A stretch of 64,000 bases of DNA from Oenanthe sinensis (taxonomy: Eukaryota; Streptophyta; Magnoliopsida; Apiales; Apiaceae), in assembly GCA_028671895.1 (NCBI GenBank), contig JAPMAC010000231.1, forward strand, positions 7,590,001-7,654,000. The letters are read 5' to 3'. Position 1 is the first letter of the stretch. Every line of letters begins with the position of its first letter. Positions 53,225-63,400 of this stretch are shown here, piece after piece. Under the pieces are notes generated by a model. That model worked only from the letters and a program-made list of their open reading frames with translations. It did no database searches and was not told where the DNA came from. The position numbers were made by a program, and so were the translations under genes.

Positions 53225-54810
53225 ATATCCGCAACCATAATTTAACAATTAGGTGCCAACATGTCATAAGGCTTCAATTACTAACAACACCATTATATTG
53301 AAAACTCAAACATTATATATTCGAAAATTTTCATAACTCAACTAATTAATCAAAACAATTCATACCTTATTAGAATAGCTTTAGTTACAATTAATTAATA
53401 TCAAACTCGCATTAATATTCATATATTAATTCATTACAAAACAAAGCATAATTATGCATATAGTTCGAAAAATCTAATATAATTCGAAATTCCTGCATGC
53501 AACCATCGACAGCTAGAATTTACATATATCATAGCCATTAATCAAAGTAGCAGCAAGAATCAAAGTAAGTCATCACAATTTCCGGTCGAACAACTTCCGA
53601 TTCCACTCGGCAACTAGCATGCAACTCGCAATAAACAACTAACATCGAAACATAAGCATAGACTAGTAATTAAGGGGTCTTAGGCTCAGGTGTACCATCA
53701 TCGCCCTTCCACCGGCTCACCGGAGGTTCACCGCCGGTGGGGTAAAGCTTCGGGGGTACTCGTTTCAGAGCTTCCTTCCACGAAGCTTCACCAAAAATCG
53801 ATTACAACACAAATCCAAGCTTCGGAACATAGATATGTTATTACAAAGCCTTGCATGCAACTCCACCAGTCGAACAACACATACACGCAGCACATATGTA
53901 CACATATATATACGGTTACATGCAAGGTTCGAGAGAGGAAACACACAAGAATCAAACAATTTCTAGCATCAATCAATTAACTATAAGCAGAATGACATAG
54001 AAATTAATGGGGATAAGGAATCGCGGAAGAGAGACAAGGACTCGACCTGAAAACAAGAGTGCAGAACAAAGAAAATGAAAGTGGGCGGTGGCTTTTTACA
54101 AAACAAAGACAAGGGCATTCTAGTAACTTCATAATTACTAATTTCTGAATTTAAAACAATTAAAATTCGAGTTTTGAGAGAAACAGGGTTCAAAAATAAA
54201 TTTTATATTTTTAAAATAAATATCATGAATTTAGAAGCTTACCCATATTTTTAAAATATTTATCTGATGAATAAAGAATTAATTAAAAATCTTTGAAGTT
54301 TTAGTGCAGAAATAGGAAATAAGAGTAGAAAAAATCATTAAAAATAATTTTGGGCTCAAATAAAATAAACTTCTATTTTTCAAAAGTCTCAAAATATTTA
54401 AGAAACATTTTGGAACAAGTTTCATGATTTTTGGACATTCCAATAATTAAATATGGAATTTAGAAGAGTAATATCTCTAGAATAAAACAGGAATGAAAGA
54501 TTTATATAAAATCACTGGGACTAGAATTAAATACACTACCATTTTTAGAAAGTCTCTAAAATCACATGGAAGCTACATATAAAATTTCATAATTATTGGA
54601 CACACCAATAGTTTTATAAAAATCAAACAGTTACTCGATTAAGCATGGAAAATCAATTAATCACTCAATCAAAACACTTAAGCATAATGCGGTCAAACAG
54701 GCAGTCAACTAGACATATAAAATGACCACATATCATATCTTAACACATTAAAACACATAAATCATATACATCATATTATTCAAATAGATTTAATTATCTC
54801 GATCGTTACA
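53225..54810 (-). repeat. Element D 3' LTR, inner part
   Basis: Begins with the second copy of the duplication ATATC (53225-53229), then continues CGCAACCATAATTTAAC as in 63230 onward. It ends GATCGTTACA at 54810 before the polypurine tract. The 53690-53980 open frame is duplicated in the partner LTR and is not considered a gene. Confidence 0.95.
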
Positions 54811-54829
54811 TTCTCCCCCCCTTAAAAAG
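54811..54829 (-). other. Element D polypurine tract
   Basis: Minus-strand TTTTTAAGGGGGGGAGAA directly before the LTR start TGTAACGATC. Confidence 0.9.
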
Positions 54830-54849
54830 ATTCTGTCCCCAGAATCAGC

Positions 54850-57800
54850 CTAAGTAAACAAATAGGGATACTTCTCGAGCATTTCACTCTCAAGTTCCCA
54901 GGTGGATTCCTCAACTCGAGGATTTCTCCACAAAACCTTTACAAGCTTAACAGACTTATTCCTTAAAACCTTATCCTTATGATCTTGAATCTCTACAGGC
55001 TGTTCTACATAGGACAAATCGGGTTGAATCTCTAGGGGTTCATATTCTATTACATGACTCATATCAGGATTATACTTTCTAAGCATAGATACGTGAAAAA
55101 CATTATGAATATGCTGCATCTGCGGTGGTAGAGCCAATTCATATGCAACTTTCCCAACTTGCTTCAAGACTTCAAAGGGTCCTATATATCTTGGATTAAG
55201 CTTTCCTTTCTTGCCAAATCTACTAACACCTTTCCACGGAGAAATCTTTAGCAATACTTGGTCACCTTCTTCAAAATTCATATCCTTCCTTGACTGGTCA
55301 GCATACTTCTTTTGCCTATCTTGAGCAGCTAACAATCTCTTCTGAATCAACTCAATCTTTTCTTTAGTTTGTTGAACTAACTCTGGACCCAAAATCTTAC
55401 GCTCACCAACTTCATTGCAACACACTGGTGATCTGCACTTCCTTCCATACAAAGCTTCATACGGGGGCATCCCAATACTGGCATGATAGCTGTTGTTATA
55501 TGAAAACTCCACTAACGGTAGATGCTCGTCCCAACTTCCTTCAAAATCCAAAGCACACACTCTTAACATGTCTTCAATGGTCTGAATTGTCCTTTCACTC
55601 TGGCCATCTGTCTGAGGATGATATGCAGTACTCATATTCAGCTTTGTTCCCAAACACTCTTGAAACTTCTTCCAAAATCTTGAATTGAATCTCGGGTCTC
55701 TGTCAGACACTATTGATACAGGAACACCATGTCGCATAACAATTTCTTTTAGGTACAAATGAACCAACCTGTCCAGTGAAAATCTTTCATTGATCGGTAG
55801 AAAGTGCGCTGACTTGGTTAATCTGTCTATTATTACCCAGATAGCATCATGATTAGCTTTAGTCCTTGGCAGACCTACTACAAAATCCATAGCAAGATTC
55901 TCCCATTTCCATTCTGGAATTTCTAGTGGTTGCAACAATCCACTGGGCCTCTGATGTTCAGCTTTGACTCTCTGGCACGTATAACATTTACTGATCCACT
56001 CTGCCACATCTCTTTTCATGTTGGGCCACCAAAAATTTTCCTTCAAGTCTTTATACATCTTTGTGCTTCCTGGATGAATAGAGTATCTTGAACTATGTGC
56101 ATCATGCAAAATTTCATTTTTGAGCTCTTGAACATTAGGGATCCAAATTCGTGAGGAAAACCTAAAGATTCCTTTATCGTCCTTCTGACTTCTTAACTCT
56201 TCTCCAGTCAACTTGGCTCTGTCTTGACTCATCATCTGTTCTTGACATCTCTTGATCTTTTCTAACAATTCTGGCTGAAAAGTTATTGTATACACCATCT
56301 CTTCCACTGAATCAGCACCACATACTTCTATTTCCAATTTCTCAAACTCTTTGATCAATTCTTCAGACGAAACCATTATATTCAATCTTTCCTTTCTACT
56401 TAAAGCATCTGCTACAACATTCGCCTTGCCTGGATGATAGTTGATCGTGTAGTCGTAGTCTTTGATCAATTCCAACCATCTTCTCTGTCTCATGTTCAAT
56501 TCTTTCTGAGTAAAGATATACTTCAAACTCTTGTGGTCAGTAAAAATCTCACACTCTTCTCCGTACAAGTAGTGCCTCCATATCTTTAGTGCAAACACAA
56601 TGGCAGCTAATTCCAGATCATGTGTAGGATACTTCAATTCATGAGGTCTTAACTGCCTGGAAGCATATGCAATTACTTTCCCATGTTGCATCAGAACACA
56701 TCCCAAGCCTTTGTGTGAAGCGTCACTGTAGATGACAAAATTTCCTTGATCGTCAGGTAATACCAATACTGGGGCAGACACTAGTCTCCGCTTTAGCTCT
56801 TCAAAACTTTCTTCACACTTTTCATTCCATACAAACTTTTCATTCTTCCTGGTCAACTTGGTCATAGGGGTAGCTATCCTTGAAAAATCTTGAACAAATC
56901 TTCGATAGTATCCCGCTAAACCCAGAAAACTTCTGACTTCTGTTGGAGTCCTTGGTCTTTCCCATTTCATCACTGCTTCTATCTTTGCCGGATCAACTTT
57001 GATACCTTCTCTGCTGACAACATGACCTAAGAATTGTACTTCCTTCAGCCAAAATTCACATTTTGAAAACTTTGCATACAATTTCTCCTTTCTTAAAGTC
57101 TCTAAAGCAATTCTCAAGTGATCTGCATGCTCTTCTTCTGACTTGGAATATATCAGGATGTCGTCGATGAAAACAATCACAAACTTGTCTAAATACTTTT
57201 TAAAGACTCTGTTCATCAGATCCATAAACGCTGCTGGGGCATTTGTCAATCCAAAAGCCATAACTAAAAATTCATAGTGTCCGTACCTTGTTCTGAATGC
57301 TGTTTTAGATACATCTTCAGGTTTGATCTTGAGTTGATGGTATCCGGACCTTAAGTCAATTTTTGAGAAACATTCAGCTCCTTTCAGCTGGTCAAAAAGA
57401 TCATCGATCCTCGGCAACGGGTACTTGTTCTTGATGGTTAGCTTGTTTAATTCTCGGTAATCTATGCACAATCTCATGCTTCCATCTTTCTTCTTAACAA
57501 ACAATACCGGCGCTCCCCAGGGGGACACACTAGGCCTTATAATTCCTTTATCCAAGAGATCTTGTATTTGACTCGCCAACTCTTTCATCTCAACTGGGGC
57601 CATTCTATATGGGGCTTTGGAAACTGGCTCAGTGCCTGGGGCCAAATCAATAGAGAATTCTATTTCCCTATCGGAAGGTAAACCTGGCAATTCATTTGGA
57701 AATACGTCGGGAAATTCATTGACTATAGGAACATCTTCTAATTGAACTGACTTCTTTTCAGTATCTACAACATAGGCTAGGTAAGCCTCACATCCTTGAC

Positions 57801-58533
57801 GCAGAAATCTCTTTGCCTGAACGATATTCAAAAACTTCTTGACTTGCCGGGTACCTCGAAATTCAACTTCTTTTCCTTCTAGGGTTTTCACCTTTAACTT
57901 CTTATTCCTACAATCTATCTGAGCCTTGTATTCTGACAACCAATCCATCCCTAGAATTACATCAAATTCACCTAACTTAAAAGGTATCAAGTTAGTGAGA
58001 AAATGACAACTGCCTATTTCAATGTCACACCTAGGATAAACTTGGCTTACTGGAATCTTTGCCTGGTTAGCTACTTCTATAACTAAGGCTTGCTCCAAAG
58101 GTCGGACTTCACATTGCAATTTACCAAGAAAATCTTGAGATATAAAAGACTTAGTAGCTCCAGAATCAATCAATACACTAGCTTGGATTGAATTAACAGG
58201 AAGTGTACCTGATATCACATCCACATCCTGGATAGCTTCTTTCTGAGTCATGTTGAAGGTTCTTGCTCTAGATTGATGTGCTGAAGATTGTGACGGAGTT
58301 CCAGCTATCCTGAGAACATTGGTAGGTTGTGTAGGTTCCTTGCATTCCCTTGCCATGTGGCCCAGCTTGCCACACTTGTAGCATTTGATCCCAGACTTTT
58401 GATTTAGATTCTGACTCTGACTGTTGCATTCCACTGCATAATGTCCCTTCCTGTTACATTTGAAGCAGGTAACATTGGGCTTATTACAAACTCCAGAGTG
58501 CTTCCTTCCACAAATCTTGCACTCAGGGATAAA
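54850..58533 (-). CDS. Element D pol polyprotein (gypsy, chromodomain-like end)
   Basis: Open from the codon after UAG 58534-58536 to 54850; the first ATG is at 58434. It begins with the rest of the nucleocapsid (CKICGRKHSGVC, CFKCNRKGHYAVEC, CYKCGKLGHMAREC). Protease VLIDSGATKSFIS follows at about residue 90 of the ATG-initiated frame. RT has CIDYRELNKLTIKN and catalytic FIDDILIYSK near 426. RNase H has YSDASHKGLGCVLMQ near 573 and FTDHKSLKYIF. The integrase HHCC zinc region HPGSTKMYKDL...CYTCQRV is near 798. Its core has MDFVVGLPRTKANHDAIW, SDRDPRFNSRFW and SERTIQTIEDML. The end is VKVLWRNPRVEESTWELESE, typical of the Tekay chromodomain-like module thought to guide integration to chromatin. 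No other lesion is visible. Confidence 0.93.
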   Translation of the reverse strand, partial: FIPECKICGRKHSGVCNKPNVTCFKCNRKGHYAVECNSQSQNLNQKSGIKCYKCGKLGHMARECKEPTQPTNVLRIAGTPSQSSAHQSRARTFNMTQKEAIQDVDVISGTLPVNSIQASVLIDSGATKSFISQDFLGKLQCEVRPLEQALVIEVANQAKIPVSQVYPRCDIEIGSCHFLTNLIPFKLGEFDVILGMDWLSEYKAQIDCRNKKLKVKTLEGKEVEFRGTRQVKKFLNIVQAKRFLRQGCEAYLAYVVDTEKKSVQLEDVPIVNEFPDVFPNELPGLPSDREIEFSIDLAPGTEPVSKAPYRMAPVEMKELASQIQDLLDKGIIRPSVSPWGAPVLFVKKKDGSMRLCIDYRELNKLTIKNKYPLPRIDDLFDQLKGAECFSKIDLRSGYHQLKIKPEDVSKTAFRTRYGHYEFLVMAFGLTNAPAAFMDLMNRVFKKYLDKFVIVFIDDILIYSKSEEEHADHLRIALETLRKEKLYAKFSKCEFWLKEVQFLGHVVSREGIKVDPAKIEAVMKWERPRTPTEVRSFLGLAGYYRRFVQDFSRIATPMTKLTRKNEKFVWNEKCEESFEELKRRLVSAPVLVLPDDQGNFVIYSDASHKGLGCVLMQHGKVIAYASRQLRPHELKYPTHDLELAAIVFALKIWRHYLYGEECEIFTDHKSLKYIFTQKELNMRQRRWLELIKDYDYTINYHPGKANVVADALSRKERLNIMVSSEELIKEFEKLEIEVCGADSVEEMVYTITFQPELLEKIKRCQEQMMSQDRAKLTGEELRSQKDDKGIFRFSSRIWIPNVQELKNEILHDAHSSRYSIHPGSTKMYKDLKENFWWPNMKRDVAEWISKCYTCQRVKAEHQRPSGLLQPLEIPEWKWENLAMDFVVGLPRTKANHDAIWVIIDRLTKSAHFLPINERFSLDRLVHLYLKEIVMRHGVPVSIVSDRDPRFNSRFWKKFQECLGTKLNMSTAYHPQTDGQSERTIQTIEDMLRVCALDFEGSWDEHLPLVEFSYNNSYHASIGMPPYEALYGRKCRSPVCCNEVGERKILGPELVQQTKEKIELIQKRLLAAQDRQKKYADQSRKDMNFEEGDQVLLKISPWKGVSRFGKKGKLNPRYIGPFEVLKQVGKVAYELALPPQMQHIHNVFHVSMLRKYNPDMSHVIEYEPLEIQPDLSYVEQPVEIQDHKDKVLRNKSVKLVKVLWRNPRVEESTWELESEMLEKYPYLFT

Positions 58534-59409
58534 CTATCTGATGGCCTTTGGCTGGTTGAAACCTTGAGCTTTATTGTTTTGTCTCCCTCTTCCATCATTA
58601 CCATTCTTGATCTGCTGGAAATCACTTCTCTGACCTTCTGGCCTTCTATGAAACTTGTTTCTGAAATTACCATGTCCCTGACTGTCTTCCCTAGCTCCAA
58701 ACTTTCTCTTTTTGTTATCCTTCTCCTTCTGGGACATATCACTCTCACCTTCTACGATCATTGCTTTCTGAACTATTGCAGTAAAGCTTTGCAGCTCAAA
58801 AACTGCCACCCTACTTCTAATCCATGGCCTTAGGCCTTGCTGAAACCTCTTAGCCTTCTTAACATCAGTATTGACAAATTCTGGCACAAACCTGGCCATC
58901 TCAGAAAACTTGGCCTCGTACTCTGCCACACTCATACCTCCTTGCTTCAGCTCTAGAAATTTAATCTCCATCTGGTCCTTCATGAAACTAGGAAAGTACT
59001 TTTCTAAAAACAATTCTGTAAACTGATCCCAAGAAATCACACCTTCACCCTGAAGCATCTTCGTAGACTCCCACCAGTAACCGGCTTCAGTTTTAAGAAA
59101 ATAACTAGCATACTCAGTCTTCTTATCTTCATCTACGTCTACCAACTGAAAAGCTTTTTCCATCTCCTTAAGCCATGTCTGGGCTTCTACTGGGTCTGTG
59201 GATCCTTTGAATTCAGGTGGTTTCACTGCTTGAAAAGATTTAAAGGTAACTGCTGGGGGTGCAGAAGGTCTTTGCTGTTGCTGGGTTAAAAGAGCTGTTT
59301 GCTGTTGTAGCAACTGAATGAGTTGGGCAACTGTAGGGTCCATAGGATTTTGATCTTGAGTATTATGGTTCTGAGACGAATTTGAGGTGTTTCTTTTCTT
59401 TGGCGGCAT
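58534..59409 (-). CDS. Element D gag
   Basis: ATG at 59409 (MPPKKRNTSNSSQNHN), 291 codons to UAG at 58534-58536. A Q-rich stretch precedes the capsid core with PPEFKGSTDPVEAQTWL, YWWESTKM and FLELKQGGMSVAEYEAKF. A basic R/G/N-rich segment leads into the cysteine motifs, which begin just after the stop in the same frame. Family gag proteins such as that of C include those motifs, so the stop truncates gag before its zinc knuckles. It could be a recent nonsense change or a readthrough signal; the bases after UAG (UUU) do not match the known CAR-YYA readthrough context. Confidence 0.9.
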   Translation of the reverse strand: MPPKKRNTSNSSQNHNTQDQNPMDPTVAQLIQLLQQQTALLTQQQQRPSAPPAVTFKSFQAVKPPEFKGSTDPVEAQTWLKEMEKAFQLVDVDEDKKTEYASYFLKTEAGYWWESTKMLQGEGVISWDQFTELFLEKYFPSFMKDQMEIKFLELKQGGMSVAEYEAKFSEMARFVPEFVNTDVKKAKRFQQGLRPWIRSRVAVFELQSFTAIVQKAMIVEGESDMSQKEKDNKKRKFGAREDSQGHGNFRNKFHRRPEGQRSDFQQIKNGNDGRGRQNNKAQGFNQPKAIR

Positions 59410-59851
59410 TTACTATAGGGAAAGAAGCAACTTATTAAGCAATACACTACACTGTATCGTAAACAGTTCAAATACTTTTGAAATCATTTGGGAATTAAAA
59501 ACACTTATTAAAAAAAATCAATCTTGTAGCATCATTACTACATAAGTTGCCTGTACAACAAGGATATAAGGTTCTATAGAAAACAGGTTAGCACAACAGG
59601 TATAAATAAGATACTGGAAAAGGTAAGAAATAGTTTATGAACAATTATGCGAAAAGGTAAATGACAGATATAGCGGAAAATACTGGAACTGAAAAGCAAT
59701 CATACATAGATACGAAAAGTGCCAAAGTGCAGGATAAGTTAAAGTACAACCACGAAATAAAAGTACTGAGAAGAAAACAGAAATAAAATCTGGGCAAGTG
59801 TGCTAGAAGGCTCTAACAAATGTCCCTTCTAACACTCAAACATCCTGACAT
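59410..59851 (-). other. Element D gap between leader ORF and gag
   Basis: 440 bases, AT-rich, no gene or clear motif seen. Confidence 0.5.
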
Positions 59852-60298
59852 CTAATCACCCCGGTGATCCCTGTCTCTGGCAGCCCTGAGTCCAATCAGC
59901 AGTCTACTACGCACCCGGGTCAACTCTCCTGCCCGCTCCGCCACATCATCTGGAAATGCTCTAGCTGCTATCTGCCTACGTCCCTCTTCCTCGACAGCCC
60001 TAATCCGCTCCTCCCACCACTCGACAGGATGCACAGGAACTCGTAACTGGCCTAGGGTAATGGATGGCCTATAAACTCTACGGCGAATAGGGGCACCAGC
60101 ACTCCCTAAGGGTAGGTCAGGCTGAGCAGGGGGCTCAGGAATCAGCTCCTCCTCCTCGCTCTCAGAACTAGATATAACTATAGCATCATCGTCAGTAACC
60201 GAAGAAAATTCAGAGGAACCAGGAGAGGGTGGTGGTTGTGAAATAATACCACGAGCCTGCAATAATATAATATGCAAAGCAAAAAGGGATAAGATCAC
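59852..60298 (-). CDS. Element D leader ORF upstream of gag
   Basis: 148 codons open between primer site and gag. The first about 15 codons (LSLFALHIILLQ) overlie a splice-acceptor-like block (ATATTATATTATTGCAG, near 60260), so the true coding start may be after it. The body is acidic (SSSESEEEELIPEPP), then proline/glycine, then an arginine-rich helical end (EERIRAVEEEGRRQIAAR, TRVRSRLLIGLRAARDRD). The acidic N-part, arginine-rich C-part and position match the leader ORF of element C, although sequence identity looks low. No domain is recognised. Candidate roles (RNA binding, packaging, or a captured host fragment) are speculative. Confidence 0.55.
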   Translation of the reverse strand: MILSLFALHIILLQARGIISQPPPSPGSSEFSSVTDDDAIVISSSESEEEELIPEPPAQPDLPLGSAGAPIRRRVYRPSITLGQLRVPVHPVEWWEERIRAVEEEGRRQIAARAFPDDVAERAGELTRVRSRLLIGLRAARDRDHRGD

Positions 60299-60436
60299 CT
60301 TAAATCTACAATTAAAATCCTAACGTCTATACCACTCTTCGTTAACTAATCCTATCTTACCATTACTCTCTCTTCTTTTATTAAATGATCTACTTGTTTA
60401 ACTTAATCCTGGCTTGTTTCAGTGACCAAAACCTTA

Positions 60437-60448
60437 GCTCTGATACCA
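60437..60448 (-). other. Element D primer-binding site
   Basis: Minus-strand TGGTATCAGAGC (initiator Met tRNA), three bases from the 5' LTR start at 60452. Confidence 0.95.
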
Positions 60449-60451
60449 ACC

Positions 60452-63400
60452 TGTGACGCCCTCCCGACACGGGGTCTAGATCGGGGAGTCACTAACACTC
60501 TATATGCATGCACCCTAAATAACAATAATAGAAAATACGCATAAATATGACCCCGACTACTAGCCTGGACCTTTCAAGGTAATGGTATGAAACAAGCACA
60601 CAACTACATTCATTTATATTTACATTTACAGTAACCAAAATAATATTACAACTCCTGAAACATCTCAAAAGCTACTAATAAAATACAAGACTAAACAAAG
60701 TCTTTTCCTTCCAACTCTGCCTTGATCCTACCTGTTCAATCTCAGCCAGCCTCACATAGTTCATGTATGACATATTCTTTCTGGCAGTCTGCTTAATACG
60801 GACCATGATTCTCAAAAGCTGTAGATGTTAGAAAATAAAAGAATGAGCTACAAAAGCTCAGCAAGTAACCATATAGGTTAAAAACAGTTCTACAGGCTTA
60901 TATATAATTTAAAAAGTCTTTTCTCAATACCATGCCTTAAAATCATTGCTGGACCTCATCGTCCCAAGATTGTAATTAAAATTCTAGTCAGGGTATGCAT
61001 TACTCGCAAAACTTTCTTTTATAAAACCACTGGCAGGGTTAAATAATTTCAATAACGGGTGCAAAGTAAATAAGAAACTGGCAAGTAATAGTCAATTGCA
61101 AGTATAGGAGTAATCTGCAGGGTTAGATGGATAACAGGAAGTAATGTATAACAATTGAAACAAGGTCAACTCAAGATATGTCTGATAATTGAAGCTGTAT
61201 ATGACAGGTTATAACAAGGCATTTCATTATTCATTGCTAATCATTTCAAAGTCTATTTGTATAAAACTGTCCTTTCATTAGGACTGATTCTTTCAAAACA
61301 TTTTATAAAACTGTCCTCTCATTAGGACCTTGCTTTTCAAATCATCTATAAAACAGTCCTCTCATTAGGACCTTTACTGTTTTAAAACAATTATTTTGGT
61401 TGAAGTTTTCTCACAACGCCAGACAATACGGGTGATCAGCCACGTAAAGTCCCCATAACGGACTAAAGTCCCTCTGGACATAAAGAGTACTCATAAAGGC
61501 ACTTATTGCCATTGGCCTTGGGCTATCTCATTATAGCCATTGACTATCTCATTATAGTCTTCACATAAAAAGTGTTGGACCGGCGTCACTCGGCCTCTTA
61601 CGCCTCCAACCTATAGGAATCCGCAGAAACCTTATTTGATCGGAATTCCTATAATAACCAAAACCTTTCTTTTTTTAAAGTTACCAAATCATTTGATGAA
61701 AAAGACTTCTTGAAAGTCGGATTTCATATTTAAATCCCTTTTTAAAGATCATTAGACAGAGGTAAGGTTTATTCCAAGATATGTCTCAAAACAAGTTTCT
61801 GTCGTAGTAAGGTAAGCTGAAATCATGAATTGGGAATCCAAAACCAAGTTATAGTAGTAAAGTCAGGTTGCAGGGTCAATTTACAGGTATAACTAGATGT
61901 TTTGAAAACAGTTGTAAGGCATTTAATTGTAACAGTAGTTAGGTAAAAGCAACAGGGTAAGTTCAGAATTAAAGTTCAAGTAAACATTACTAAGGAAATG
62001 GTGTCGACATAAGTCATAGTTCAAGGTTACTGATTTAAGACCTTTAAAATTAGTTTAAAAACTGACAGTAGCAGTTCAGGGATTGAAAAGTTTAAAGTGC
62101 AATCAAAACTGGTATAAGGTTGCAGTTTAAGTAAAACAATTAAAGTAAGGTAGGCTATAGCTTACAACAGTTGAAATAAGATAACACAGTTGCAGGGTCA
62201 TAAAGCAGTTTATAAAACAGTTCACTATACAGTTCATAAAACAGTGTTTAAGTTAAAAGAGATTAGGCAGTAGTTACTTGCCTTAACAAAGAATGCTACA
62301 GCTGTTGAACAGGTAGATCGCCTACACCAGACACTAACTCTCTACTTTAGCTTTCCCTTTGTCCTTCACCTCAACGTCCTTCGTAGCTACACACAAATAG
62401 TACTATTTCAGTATCTTATAAACTCTCGACGTTCTCATTAACGTCTAACTATTCTACCCTTTCGTTAACTGTAACCCCTTAACACATATATAATGTACAG
62501 TATACATACTCTACTATTCAATCACTTCCACACTAGCAGACAAGTAGCACATAGATACTTATATTGATCTACAGTATTCCTGACTGATAGCCTTTCCTAT
62601 ACAGAAGTGGTGTGCCAATAATACTTTACAAATTCGTTTTTGTTTTAGAAAATTTTGGCAGCACTTCCCCTGTAATTGGAGCTGCCTGTCGGAATACAAC
62701 CGACCCAAACAATCATTCAAACATCCAATCAAATAGGGATGCATACAAACATATATATAATTTTATCTTGACACCAATTACATAACATGCCTAGTCCTAA
62801 CCATAATATTCTCAATTTCACATCTCTACTCACATTACCTTGCAAGACTCAATTATTATACGTACATACATTCAAAAATTAATACATTATATTGCTATAG
62901 TTCGAAATATTCATTTCACTAGGCAACTTGAATTTTTAAAACATACGTAAAGCATTTGAGTAGCACATAGCAATTAACAATTAACCCTACTCAAATGAAA
63001 TCCATGTACTAGCTACTATATCTTGCAAATTCCGAATAGCATAATCCATCACGTAAATCACATAATTGATATTTCCAACTCAACTTATTTAACTAGACAA
63101 GTAGAATCACATATGTACATATAGCACTTCGAACAAATCATAGCAATTAATAATTCACTTAACTCAATTTGCTAACCAATTATTAGCTTACACATTCCTA
63201 CTTATTCGACTTATCATGTATCACCATATCCGCAACCATAATTTAACAATTAGGTGCCAACATGTCATAAGGCTTCAATTACTAACAACACCATTATATT
63301 GAAAACTCAAACATTATATATTCGAAAATTTTCATAACTCAACTAATTAATCAAAACAATTCATACCTTATTCGAATAGCTTTAGTTACAATTAATTAAT

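Noticed and set aside
53690..53980. Plus-strand 96-codon ORF, duplicated at 63691-63981
   Set aside because: Part of the D LTR (both copies); low-complexity content and overlapping antisense frames.
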